Shown here: one piece after another, positions 7,780-14,998 of the stretch
Layout of the letters: every line of letters starts with the position of its first letter
Numbering within the stretch: the first letter of the stretch is position 1
NCBI GenBank assembly: GCA_900548955.1
Contig: URMQ01000008.1
Span: 1-27,237, forward strand
Direction: 5' to 3'
Length of the DNA: 27,237 bases
DNA from: an uncultured Eggerthella sp.
GTDB lineage: Bacteria > Actinomycetota > Coriobacteriia > Coriobacteriales > Eggerthellaceae
Translations under genes and position numbers: made by a program
Notes under the pieces: generated by a model
What the model was told of the DNA's origin: nothing
Seen by the model: only the letters and a program-made list of their open reading frames with translations
Database searches by the model: none

Positions 7780-8159
7780 GTAACCTCCCTTGCAGATCAT
7801 TACATAGTGCGGGAGGAATTAGGCCAAGGTGGTAATTGATCTTTCACGAGATTGCTGAAAGTGAGCCTTTCGCGAAAACAGCGTAATTAAACCAGCATTT
7901 TTGTAATGAAATATCTTATATGCGAGTATAGAACGGTAGTGCTTTGGACATTATTCACCAAGAGTGGTTTAACACTTATTTAGCATTTCCGTTTATCCTG
8001 ATGTGGGGTTTTGGTTTCGAGATCAATCCAGAGAAGCACCGCACTGCTCTTTAAAATGTACCATCAAGATTTTAAGTGACTCTTAGCGGCTTTTGCTATA
8101 AATTCCGCTTCGTTGCGTAATGGAGCAGTAAGCTTCTAGAACGTAACCTTTCTGAAAGA
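7780..8159. other. Intergenic region between divergent radical-SAM and aldolase genes
   Basis: I find no gene here. It must hold the promoter of the radical-SAM operon, but no convincing -35/-10 pair stands out on the minus strand. A perfect palindrome TTTCGCGAAA (7868-7877) and an inverted repeat CTTTCA/TGAAAG (about 7841-7861) lie within 100 nt of the radical-SAM start and are possible operator sites. No terminator or tRNA-like fold was seen. Confidence 0.5.
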
Positions 8160-8165
8160 TATAAT
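8160..8165 (+). promoter_or_regulatory. Candidate -10 box for the aldolase operon
   Basis: An exact TATAAT lies about 90 nt before the aldolase ATG. The matching -35 region is poor (TAGAAC at 8137-8142, 17-nt spacer). Transcription from here would give a leader of about 85 nt. Confidence 0.45.
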
Positions 8166-8180
8166 CAAACCTAGATTAAC

Positions 8181-8249
8181 TGCGATTAGATTGGGCAATC
8201 GTCCATCACCGCAGGGCGTGGTTTTGGGGGATTACGCCAAAGGAGGGGG
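8181..8249 (+). promoter_or_regulatory. Structured 5' leader and strong SD of the aldolase gene
   Basis: Two hairpins can form in the leader: TGCG/CGCA (8181-8184 with 8210-8213), enclosing CGATT/AATCG (8183-8187 with 8197-8201), and GGCGT/ACGCC (8215-8219 with 8234-8238). The second ends two bases before SD AGGAGGGGG (8241-8249), so it could affect ribosome access. It matches no riboswitch I know. Confidence 0.4.
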
Positions 8250-8256
8250 AAGCTTT

Positions 8257-9087
8257 ATGCTTGTAAACTCTAATGACATGCTACAAAAGGCATGGCGGGA
8301 GGGATATGCTATTCCATCGCCTGATTTTGTAGATTCAAATTCAGTTCGTGCCTATGCGCAAGTTGCACATGAATTTCACGCTCCTTTGATTTTGAGCTTC
8401 GCTGAAGTTCATCTTAAACAACTAAGTATTGAAGAAGCGGCTATGCTGGGCAAATACTACGCTGAAAAGTATGAAGCCCCAATAGCGCTTCACTTAGATC
8501 ATGGAACCAAGCTTGAGACTGTAGAAGAGTCTATTCGATGTGGCTTTACGTCGGTCATGATTGATGCGTCCAGTAAAGATTTGGATGAAAATATCCGTCT
8601 AACTAAAGAGGTATGCCAGTTGGCGCATGCTCATGGGGTGACGGTTGAGGCAGAAATTGGTCATGTAGGTACCGAAGAGGACAACAACCCACATGCGATG
8701 TCTGAAAGTGTGTATACCGAAGTTGCCTCTGCAAAGCAGCTGGTAGACGAAACGGGCGTAGATTCGCTCGCGGTTTCTATTGGTACAGTGCACGGCACTT
8801 ATAAAGGTGAGCCTCATATCAATTTTGAGCGTTTAGCCGAATTAAATGCAGCGCTTCAGATGCCGCTGGTATTGCACGGTGGATCTGGTTCGGGAGATGA
8901 AAATTTAGCCAGGTGTGCACAAGGTGGCGTCGCAAAGGTCAATTTGTATACGGATTTTATTGTGGCGGCACGCGATGCTATATATGAACAGCATCCAAAC
9001 AATTGGGTTGACTTGCTAAACACGGGCGATGAAGCTATGCGTGAAGTATTGCGTCGCTACTATAAGGTACTTCGTTGCGTTAAATAG
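8257..9087 (+). CDS. Class II (zinc) fructose/tagatose-bisphosphate-type aldolase
   Basis: This 276-residue protein belongs to the class II aldolase family (Fba/GatY/KbaY), which joins or splits dihydroxyacetone phosphate and an aldehyde using a zinc ion. The catalytic Asp and zinc ligands are visible: D81-H82 in HLDHG, H179 in GTVHGTYKGEP and H207 in LHGGSG; E133 lies in EAEIGHVG. The length fits GatY/KbaY better than long Fba enzymes. The start is the ATG at 8257 behind SD AGGAGGGGG; an in-frame ATG 22 codons upstream lies in the leader. The gene heads a run with DhaL-like, DhaK-like and VOC genes. The substrate could be fructose-1,6-bisphosphate, tagatose-1,6-bisphosphate or another ketose phosphate made by the neighbouring kinase pair. 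Confidence 0.9.
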   Translation: MLVNSNDMLQKAWREGYAIPSPDFVDSNSVRAYAQVAHEFHAPLILSFAEVHLKQLSIEEAAMLGKYYAEKYEAPIALHLDHGTKLETVEESIRCGFTSVMIDASSKDLDENIRLTKEVCQLAHAHGVTVEAEIGHVGTEEDNNPHAMSESVYTEVASAKQLVDETGVDSLAVSIGTVHGTYKGEPHINFERLAELNAALQMPLVLHGGSGSGDENLARCAQGGVAKVNLYTDFIVAARDAIYEQHPNNWVDLLNTGDEAMREVLRRYYKVLRCVK

Positions 9088-9125
9088 CGCGCGTTATGGC
9101 GTAAGGGAACGCTAGGTAAACATTA

Positions 9126-9200
9126 ACGAATAGCAAAGGTGTATCACGATCTGTTTCTGTAAAGAGCATCTCTATAACAAGATGTCCTGTTCGTAACACC
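9126..9200 (+). promoter_or_regulatory. Possible structured spacer between aldolase and dhaL-like gene
   Basis: The 146-nt gap is long for an operon. It holds a local hairpin CATCT/AGATG (9167-9171 with 9180-9184) inside GGTGT/ACACC (9138-9142 with 9196-9200). ACGAA/TTCGT (9126-9130 with 9190-9194) crosses the latter, giving a pseudoknot or an alternative fold. TATAAC at 9173-9178 might be an internal -10. Confidence 0.25.
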
Positions 9201-9233
9201 ACGTTACCCACGAAATATGAAGGAGGGGTCTGA

Positions 9234-9842
9234 TTGCTAAGAAAAGAAGAATTAGCATCACGCTTCAATGCCGCTTGTGAAGAAGTGATCGCTTCTGAAG
9301 ATGAGTTAACCGAAATTGATTCAAAGTTTGGTGATGCTGACCACGGTCTAACCATGGTAAAGATTGCCAATGCCATTAAAGGTGCTGTAGAAGATTCCAA
9401 TGGCGGTATTCAGGAAATGCTTGATGATGTTGCCATGGCGGTAATGGTGCTTAATGGCGGCAGCGCGGTTCCTCTGTGGAACACTTGGCTGGATGGTTTG
9501 CAAGAAGTTGCACCCGAGGGCGATGAAGTGGACACTGAGCAGCTTAAAGCAATGTTTGCGAATGCTCTAAGTGAGCTTGCCGATATGAGCGGTGCTGAAG
9601 TGGGCGATAAGACCATGATGGATGCCGTTATACCAGCAAGTGAAGCAATTGCAGCATATTCAGGTGATGAAGCGGGATTATTCGCAGCTGCGGCACAGGC
9701 GGCTGAGCAAGGGGCAGAAAACTCAAAGAATTTTGTTTCAAAATTCGGTCGAGCGAAAAGCTATGGAGAAAAAACTATTGGCACGCCTGATGCTGGAGCG
9801 GTATCAATGGCGTGCTTCTTTAGGGGACTTGCGCAGGCATAA
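9234..9842 (+). CDS. dhaL: DhaL-like dihydroxyacetone kinase nucleotide-binding subunit
   Basis: DhaL binds ADP/ATP through Mg2+ and passes phosphate to the substrate held on DhaK. The Mg-binding loop is FGDADHGLTM (about residues 29-38), where most family members have GDGDHG. Later motifs VGDKTMMDAVIPA (about 121-133) and GTPDAGAVSM agree with the family. The loop GGSAVPLWNTWLDG replaces the common GxSGPLYG, so the enzyme is divergent. The length, 202 residues, is normal. The start must be TTG at 9234 because an in-frame TGA lies directly before it; SD AGGAGGGG (9221-9228) supports it. It precedes the DhaK-like gene by 66 nt, the reverse of the common dhaK-dhaL order. No dhaM/PTS gene is in the window, so ATP or PEP as final donor is unresolved. 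Confidence 0.88.
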   Translation: MLRKEELASRFNAACEEVIASEDELTEIDSKFGDADHGLTMVKIANAIKGAVEDSNGGIQEMLDDVAMAVMVLNGGSAVPLWNTWLDGLQEVAPEGDEVDTEQLKAMFANALSELADMSGAEVGDKTMMDAVIPASEAIAAYSGDEAGLFAAAAQAAEQGAENSKNFVSKFGRAKSYGEKTIGTPDAGAVSMACFFRGLAQA

Positions 9843-9867
9843 GGGGAACCTGCGTAGGGATAGAGCG

Positions 9868-9890
9868 AGAGCATAGCGAAACGCTGCTCT
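9868..9890 (+). promoter_or_regulatory. Intercistronic hairpin before dhaK-like gene
   Basis: AGAGC (9868-9872) and AGCG (9875-9878) pair with CGCT and GCTCT (9882-9890) around an AAA loop, with a two-base bulge. It lies a few bases before SD AAGGAGG (9895-9901). It lacks a T-tract, so it is more likely an RNA stability or processing element than a terminator. Confidence 0.4.
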
Positions 9891-9908
9891 AAACAAGGAG
9901 GAATCTTT

Positions 9909-10904
9909 ATGATGAAGAAATTTATTAACAGTCAGGAAACCATTACTGACGAAGAACTTGTTGGTCTTAGTCTTGCTTATGGTGATATTTTGACCGTCAA
10001 TGATCACACGGTTGTGAGCAAAGATCTTGAAAATGCAGATCGCGTAACTATTGTTACGTATGGTGGTTCTGGTCATGAGCCTGCCCAGAAAGGTTTTGTT
10101 GGTAAGGGCATGTTGGATATCCAGGTAGACGGCGATATCTTTGCGGCACCGAATGGGGCAGCGGTATTTGAGGCAATGCAGTTGGCAGACAAGGGCCATG
10201 GCGTGTTGTTGCTTACGCTTAATTACGCTGGTGACCAGTTGGCTGGCAAACAGGCAATGAAGCTTGCCAAGAAGGCGGGCATGAACGTTCGTCAAGTGGT
10301 AACGGGTGAAGAAATTCGCTACAACGAAGAATGTGAAGACAATCAGCGTGGCTTGGCTGGTTGTGTACCCGTATATCATATTGCTGCAGCAGCTGCAGCT
10401 GAGGGCAAGAGCCTTGATGAAGTAGCTGATATTGCGCAGCGCTATGCTGACAACATGGCTTCTATTACGGTCAAAAGCACTGATGCTACTCATCCACAAA
10501 ATGGTATGTCTTTTGGCGATTTAGGTGAAACTGATCAAATGGAAATTGGTGCAGGCCAGCACGGAGAAGGCGGCGGCGTACGTGTTCCTATGGCATCTTC
10601 CAAGGAAACTGTTGGCATGATTGCTCCAAAGCTGGTCGAACATGTTGGATTACAGAAGGGCGACAAAGCCTTCGTTATGATCAATGGCTGTGGTGCTACT
10701 ACGATGATGGAAATGCTCATCTTGTACAAAGATGCGGTTGAGTATCTTGAGGGCTTGGGCGTTGAAGTAGTTGCCAATATGGTTGGTGAAATCTTGACGG
10801 TTCAAGAGTCTGGCGGCTTCCAAATGAACATTGCCAAGTGGGATGATGAATTCTTGCGCTTGTGGAATACTCCTGCTCATACGCCTGTGTTCTTCAAGGA
10901 ATAG
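9909..10904 (+). CDS. dhaK: DhaK-like dihydroxyacetone kinase substrate-binding subunit
   Basis: DhaK binds dihydroxyacetone (or a related ketose) covalently as a hemiaminal to a histidine. The key residues match the numbering of E. coli DhaK as I recall it: H56 in GGSGHEP, D109 in NYAGD, and H218 in GAGQHGEGG, which binds substrate. The C-terminal NTPAHTP motif is also typical. At 331 residues it is slightly shorter than E. coli DhaK (356). SD AAGGAGG precedes the ATG at 9909; a second ATG at 9912 would serve equally well. With the DhaL-like protein and the aldolase it probably phosphorylates a three- or four-carbon ketose, or a longer one. Related kinases act on erythrulose, so the exact substrate is open. 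Confidence 0.9.
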   Translation: MMKKFINSQETITDEELVGLSLAYGDILTVNDHTVVSKDLENADRVTIVTYGGSGHEPAQKGFVGKGMLDIQVDGDIFAAPNGAAVFEAMQLADKGHGVLLLTLNYAGDQLAGKQAMKLAKKAGMNVRQVVTGEEIRYNEECEDNQRGLAGCVPVYHIAAAAAAEGKSLDEVADIAQRYADNMASITVKSTDATHPQNGMSFGDLGETDQMEIGAGQHGEGGGVRVPMASSKETVGMIAPKLVEHVGLQKGDKAFVMINGCGATTMMEMLILYKDAVEYLEGLGVEVVANMVGEILTVQESGGFQMNIAKWDDEFLRLWNTPAHTPVFFKE

Positions 10905-10994
10905 AAACTGCAAAACGGTAATAGCTACATTAGTTAGTTCATATCGTCTGTTCTGTGCAGGCGGTGTGTAAGCCTTTGAAAGTAGGTAATACGT

Positions 10995-11315
10995 ATGTCT
11001 GCAGAGTATATGCATGTGGGAATTCCCGTACTCAACAAGAAGCCCAATATGGTTTACAACGAATGGGGCGGTTTTTGGGTAAACGAAAGCGTGGATGAAT
11101 ACGACTACAAAATTGAGTATTTGAAGTTTGAAGAAGGCACTCGTTTCCCCGAAATTCTTTCTAAGCAGCCCCATGTTGCTTATTTAGTAGATGATTTGGA
11201 TCACTATATTGAAGATGCAGATCAAGTTATTTTTGGTCCAGAGCCAGTAGGTGACGATCGCTTGGCATTCGTTATTAAAGACGATGCTATCTTTGAGCTA
11301 TATGAAGCTCATTAA
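10995..11315 (+). CDS. Small VOC/glyoxalase-fold protein of the dha cluster
   Basis: The 106-residue protein has the beta-alpha-beta layout of one vicinal-oxygen-chelate domain: an opening strand MHVGIPV, a middle segment PHVAYLVDDLDHYIEDA (about 58-74) and a closing strand LAFVIKDDAIFELYE. Candidate metal ligands are H7, H59 and E102. VOC proteins act as isomerases, lyases or epimerases on small molecules. It lies 90 nt after the DhaK-like gene on the same strand, with a weak SD (AGTAGGT), and before a strong terminator, so it is probably the last gene of the cluster. An isomerase or epimerase step on the sugar handled by the aldolase and kinase is a reasonable guess only. Confidence 0.65.
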   Translation: MSAEYMHVGIPVLNKKPNMVYNEWGGFWVNESVDEYDYKIEYLKFEEGTRFPEILSKQPHVAYLVDDLDHYIEDADQVIFGPEPVGDDRLAFVIKDDAIFELYEAH

Positions 11316-11364
11316 GCATTTTATTGGTTTTGGTTTCAAGTTTTCGTTATTCGTAGAGCTATTC

Positions 11365-11400
11365 AAAACAGGCAGTCTAACGGGCTGCCTGTTTTATTTT
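11365..11400. terminator. Bidirectional intrinsic terminator
   Basis: AAAACAGGCAG (11365-11375) pairs perfectly over 11 bp with CTGCCTGTTTT (11385-11395) around a 9-nt loop, and a T-rich tail follows on the plus strand. The A-rich left arm provides T residues on the minus strand. It serves both the dha cluster and the convergent AlkD-like gene, whose last codons lie inside the right arm and loop. Confidence 0.9.
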
Positions 11401-12084
11401 GAGTGATTGAAAGTATGCTTTTTGTTCAGGAGAAATGCGCCTGCTTTCACGTGCTTTTTGAAGTGATTTGTTGTAAGTCCATGTATCTAGCGCGGCAGGG
11501 CGTTTTTCGAAGAAAGGTATGGTGGCTTCAGGTTGTTTTATTAATGCATACGAGTAATACCAGGCACGAGCCATGTTGATGTAGTATTCTTCGCGTTTGA
11601 TAGAGGCAACAAGATTAAGGTGTTCGGGCTCAAACGCTTCATCTAAAAACAGGGTCATTAGCTGAACTACCCCGAATCGCACCATGTATTCTGGATCTGA
11701 AGCAATCCATTCTTTGATTTTATTGAGCGTCGCAGATAAATCCTTCTTAAAGGCTTTAACGCGAATTAGATCACAGGTAGCCCAGTTATCTACATAAGGC
11801 AAAATGGAATCCAGCATGGTAAAGGCATCTTCAGGTGATTTTGCCAGAAGACCAATCAGTTCACCATGGAGATTGTTTTCTTCGTAATAGGTGTGAGGAA
11901 GTTGCTGCATAAAAGTGCGTGCTTCATCACGGTGTGCTTTAGTAAGGTCTTTTGCATACTTTCGCAGTACGGGTGCGCGAACTCCTAAAACAAGATTTGC
12001 ATCAATGTTAGGAACCAACTTTGATTGAAATGCCTGATAATCAGGATCAGCCAGGTTCTTTAGGTCTTGCTCTATGGTCTTCAT
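11377..12084 (-). CDS. DNA alkylation repair protein, AlkD-like
   Basis: The 235-residue protein fits the DNA_alkylation family (Pfam PF08713), made of HEAT-like helical repeats. Members such as Bacillus AlkD remove N3- and N7-alkylated purines. Recognisable segments are VLGVRAPVLRKYAKDL (about 33-48), YYEENNLHGELIG, VDNWATCDL (about 98-106), RFGVVQLM and TWTYNKSLQKARESRRIS near the end. VDNWATCDL includes the Trp-Asp region that matters in AlkD. Its ATG overlaps the LysR stop (ATGA at 12081-12084), so the pair is translationally coupled. Its stop codon lies in the loop of the terminator. The activity is inferred from family. Confidence 0.88.
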   Translation of the reverse strand: MKTIEQDLKNLADPDYQAFQSKLVPNIDANLVLGVRAPVLRKYAKDLTKAHRDEARTFMQQLPHTYYEENNLHGELIGLLAKSPEDAFTMLDSILPYVDNWATCDLIRVKAFKKDLSATLNKIKEWIASDPEYMVRFGVVQLMTLFLDEAFEPEHLNLVASIKREEYYINMARAWYYSYALIKQPEATIPFFEKRPAALDTWTYNKSLQKARESRRISPEQKAYFQSLKIKQAAR

Positions 12085-12947
12085 CTCATCTCCGATTGGA
12101 CTGTTTTGTTTTCTTTAACCCAATTAAATAATTCCAAGGCTTGTTTAGATCCATCGATGTTAGCAAGTAAATAAAAACTAACATGTGCTTCAGGCTCATC
12201 AAGGGGAATCACCACACGTCTAGGCATCTCTCCCGATAAGTAAGCGGCATCTGTTACAAAGCCTAATAATGGCGAGGTAACTGCAAGCTGTTCAAATACC
12301 ATACGGTCTTCCTGGACTAAAAATGACGAGTGCGGCATTTTGCTAGCGACCATTTCGTGCCAAAATCCAATATTTCCCATAATGAGAAAATCTTCGCCAT
12401 CGATATCTTTGAAGGTTAATGAAGATTTGTGAGCGAGTGGGTGAGTGTTTGGCGCAGTTATCGCCAGGGTTTCATCCATCAAGTGGCAACAATGGACGGC
12501 AGGATAATGGAGAGGCTTACGTGTGATGCCAAGATCGATATTACGATTGATAATTTCTCGTTCAACATCGTTTTGATGCATAGTGCGTGAAGTAAGCAGT
12601 CTATCAGGAAAGCGTTCGATAGATTGTGCTGTTAAACGCCACAGTGGCGCTGGTGCTACGGTTCCAACTAATAGGGTGCCAGCTTTATTTGATAGATCAT
12701 CAAGAGCAATTTTCATTAAGCGCTCTTCATGGAGAATAGAGCGTATATATTCAAGAGCAATAGCTCCAGCTTGATTAAGCGCTATTTTGCGTCCATTGCG
12801 ATCTAAAAGCTGAGTATTGAGTTCCTCTTCAAGACGCGCTAATGATCGGCTGAGCGCAGGTTGGGAGATATGAAGGCGTTCTGCAGCAGCACTGATGGTG
12901 CCGTAAGTGGCAATAGCATCAAGTTGATGAAGTTGGTCGAAGTTCAT
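12081..12947 (-). CDS. LysR-family transcriptional regulator
   Basis: A 288-residue LysR-type regulator. The winged helix-turn-helix is GTISAAAERLHISQPALSRSLARLEEEL (about residues 16-43, split here only for reading), followed by LLDRNGRKIALNQAG. The C-terminal two-thirds is a periplasmic-binding-type effector domain. I choose the ATG at 12947, which has the SD GAGGTGGA just upstream, over an in-frame ATG at 12971. The gene diverges from two aldo-keto reductases, the usual arrangement for LysR target genes, and is coupled by ATGA to the AlkD-like gene. An inducer linked to toxic aldehydes or electrophiles would suit both neighbours, but that is inference. Confidence 0.92.
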   Translation of the reverse strand: MNFDQLHQLDAIATYGTISAAAERLHISQPALSRSLARLEEELNTQLLDRNGRKIALNQAGAIALEYIRSILHEERLMKIALDDLSNKAGTLLVGTVAPAPLWRLTAQSIERFPDRLLTSRTMHQNDVEREIINRNIDLGITRKPLHYPAVHCCHLMDETLAITAPNTHPLAHKSSLTFKDIDGEDFLIMGNIGFWHEMVASKMPHSSFLVQEDRMVFEQLAVTSPLLGFVTDAAYLSGEMPRRVVIPLDEPEAHVSFYLLANIDGSKQALELFNWVKENKTVQSEMR

Positions 12948-12974
12948 GTATCCACCTCGTCCTCTAATCATTAT

Positions 12975-13076
12975 GCGTGTACACGCAAAGCTTTGTGCCG
13001 ATTGAATTCTGATGCCATTATCGAAGGCTTGCGTCTCTTATTACCATAATGCATATAAGAAACAATTAAGTGCATT
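12975..13076. promoter_or_regulatory. Divergent control region with LysR-type operator candidates
   Basis: The gap between the LysR gene and the first aldo-keto reductase holds a perfect 12-bp palindrome GCGTGTACACGC (12975-12986). It also holds an interrupted repeat AATGCA-N17-TGCATT (13048-13053 with 13071-13076). LysR proteins bind dyads of the T-N11-A kind, so both are plausible operators. No sharp -35/-10 pair was seen. Confidence 0.45.
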
Positions 13077-13137
13077 GTACTTCAAATAAACCACCTGCAA
13101 AAATAAGAATATAGAAGCCTTAAGAAATGAGGGACTT

Positions 13138-13995
13138 ATGCAAAACTTAGTAATGAATAATGGATTAAAAATCCCATCGGTTGGCTACGGTGTGTATCTT
13201 ATGTCCTCTGATGAAGTGGAAAAGCATTTACCTGAAGCGTTGAATTTGGGCTATAGACATATTGATACCGCTAACGCTTACTTTAATGAAGTTGCGGTGG
13301 GTAAGGCAATCAAGGCAACTGACGTTAAGCGTGAAGATTTATTCGTAACGTCGAAATTGTTCCCACAAAGCTATCCTTATGAGCAGTGTAAACAGGATAT
13401 TGATGCAACACTTGAACGCTTGGACATGGATTACGTTGACTTGTTGCTATTCCATCAGCCCTATGGCGATTATGTTTCTGGTTGGAAAGCAATGGAGGAA
13501 GCTGTTGCTGAAGGTAAGGTAAAAAGCATTGGTCTTTCTAATTTTCCATTGCACAAGATTAAAGAGATCATGGCGGTTGCAACTATAAAGCCTGCTGTTC
13601 TACAGGTGGAAATAAATCCCTATTGGAATCAGCATAAACTAAAGGCGCAGCTGGCAGAAATTGGCTTAGGTGATGTGGTGTTTGAGGGTTGGTATCCCTT
13701 CGGTCACGGTGATAAAACTCTTCTAGAAGAGCCTGTATTTGCGAAGTTGGCTGCGAAATACAGCAAAACTAACGCACAAATTATTATGCGTTGGCTGCTT
13801 CAAGAAGGAAATGTTGTTTTCCCTAAGACACTCAACCCTGAGCACATGAAAGAAAACATTGAGGTATTTGATTTTGAATTGACCGATGCTGAAATGGCTG
13901 AAATCAATTCTCTTCCTCAGCATGCGTATTACGAGGTTCCCGAAAAAGCTCCTGATTTTGTTTTGGTGGATAACGACTATAGCAAGCAGGCATAA
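13138..13995 (+). CDS. Aldo-keto reductase (first of tandem pair)
   Basis: The 285-residue protein is a single (beta/alpha)8 aldo-keto reductase domain of the AKR5/2,5-diketogluconate-reductase type, which reduces aldehydes and ketones with NADPH. The catalytic tetrad is intact: D43, Y48, K73 and H106. The cofactor loop reads FPKTLNPEHMKEN, where the Arg that usually contacts the 2'-phosphate of NADPH is replaced by His; the paralog downstream keeps Arg. The ATG at 13138 follows an SD-like GAGGG. It diverges from the LysR gene, which probably controls it, and is followed 71 nt later by a second reductase. The substrate is unknown. Confidence 0.93.
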   Translation: MQNLVMNNGLKIPSVGYGVYLMSSDEVEKHLPEALNLGYRHIDTANAYFNEVAVGKAIKATDVKREDLFVTSKLFPQSYPYEQCKQDIDATLERLDMDYVDLLLFHQPYGDYVSGWKAMEEAVAEGKVKSIGLSNFPLHKIKEIMAVATIKPAVLQVEINPYWNQHKLKAQLAEIGLGDVVFEGWYPFGHGDKTLLEEPVFAKLAAKYSKTNAQIIMRWLLQEGNVVFPKTLNPEHMKENIEVFDFELTDAEMAEINSLPQHAYYEVPEKAPDFVLVDNDYSKQA

Positions 13996-14066
13996 ACAAT
14001 AACGGGCGAATGAAAACCAACGTTAGTAAAGGTCAATAAACATATCCCGACATAAGGTGATAAGAA

Positions 14067-14945
14067 ATGAAATATAAAACTCTCGACAATGGCGTCGAAA
14101 TGCCTATGCTTGGTTTCGGCGTATTTCAAACTCCTCCCGAGGAAACTGAGCGCTGCGTATCCGAAGCACTTGAAGTAGGTTATCGTCTGATTGATACCGC
14201 GCAGGCATACGGTAATGAAGAAGGTGTTGGCGCAGCAGTTCAAAAGAGTAGTATTGCGCGTGAAGATGTATTTATCACCAGTAAAATTTGGGTTTCCAAT
14301 ATGAATTACGAACGCGCAAGCGCTTCTATTGATGAAACCTTGCAAAAGTTGGGCACTGACTATATTGATCTGATGCTTCTTCATCAAGCGATGGGTGACT
14401 ATCCTGGTGCATATCGTGCAATGGAGGATGCCTACAAAGCAGGTAAGATTCGTGCAATTGGTTTGTCAAATTTCTATCCTGAACGCTTAATTGATGTATG
14501 TGCGTTGGCAGAAATTTCACCAGCAGTAAATCAGATTGAGACGCATCCCTTCCGTCAACAAGATGTGGCACATGCAAATATGGAAACTCTTGGCGTTGTC
14601 CACGAATCCTGGGCACCATTTGCAGAAGCTCAAAACAATATCTTTACCAATTCTGCATTAAGCGAAATTGCGGAAAAACATGGTAAGACTGTCGGTCAGG
14701 TAATTTTGCGCGGACTCATTCAGAAAGACATTGTGGTTATTCCGAAGACTGTTCGTAAAGAACGTATGAAAGAAAATTTCGACGTATTTGATTTTGAACT
14801 TGACGAAAACGACATGGAAAAGTTTGCTTCTGTGGAAGACCCTGATTTTCCGAAGATATTTGATCATCTTGATACGAATATTGTGAGTTGGATGCTTAAT
14901 GATCTGGTTAAAAAGCAACAACTAAAGGGAGCAACACTGTATTAG
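14067..14945 (+). CDS. Aldo-keto reductase (second of tandem pair)
   Basis: A 292-residue aldo-keto reductase, paralogous to its upstream neighbour and aligned with it without gaps through the catalytic half: D43, Y48, K73 and H106 occupy the same numbers. The cofactor loop IPKTVRKERMKENFDVFDF has the standard Arg for NADPH. The 71-nt gap contains an SD-like AAGGTGATAAG before the ATG at 14067. The paralogs are divergent in the substrate loops (SNMNYERAS against PQSYPYEQC), so they likely act on different carbonyls. No clear terminator separates its end from the convergent RsmJ-like gene. Confidence 0.93.
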   Translation: MKYKTLDNGVEMPMLGFGVFQTPPEETERCVSEALEVGYRLIDTAQAYGNEEGVGAAVQKSSIAREDVFITSKIWVSNMNYERASASIDETLQKLGTDYIDLMLLHQAMGDYPGAYRAMEDAYKAGKIRAIGLSNFYPERLIDVCALAEISPAVNQIETHPFRQQDVAHANMETLGVVHESWAPFAEAQNNIFTNSALSEIAEKHGKTVGQVILRGLIQKDIVVIPKTVRKERMKENFDVFDFELDENDMEKFASVEDPDFPKIFDHLDTNIVSWMLNDLVKKQQLKGATLY

Positions 14946-14998
14946 ACGTACCAGGCAGAGCAATCTTGTACTAGCTGTACTAATGGGGCAAACTCGCA

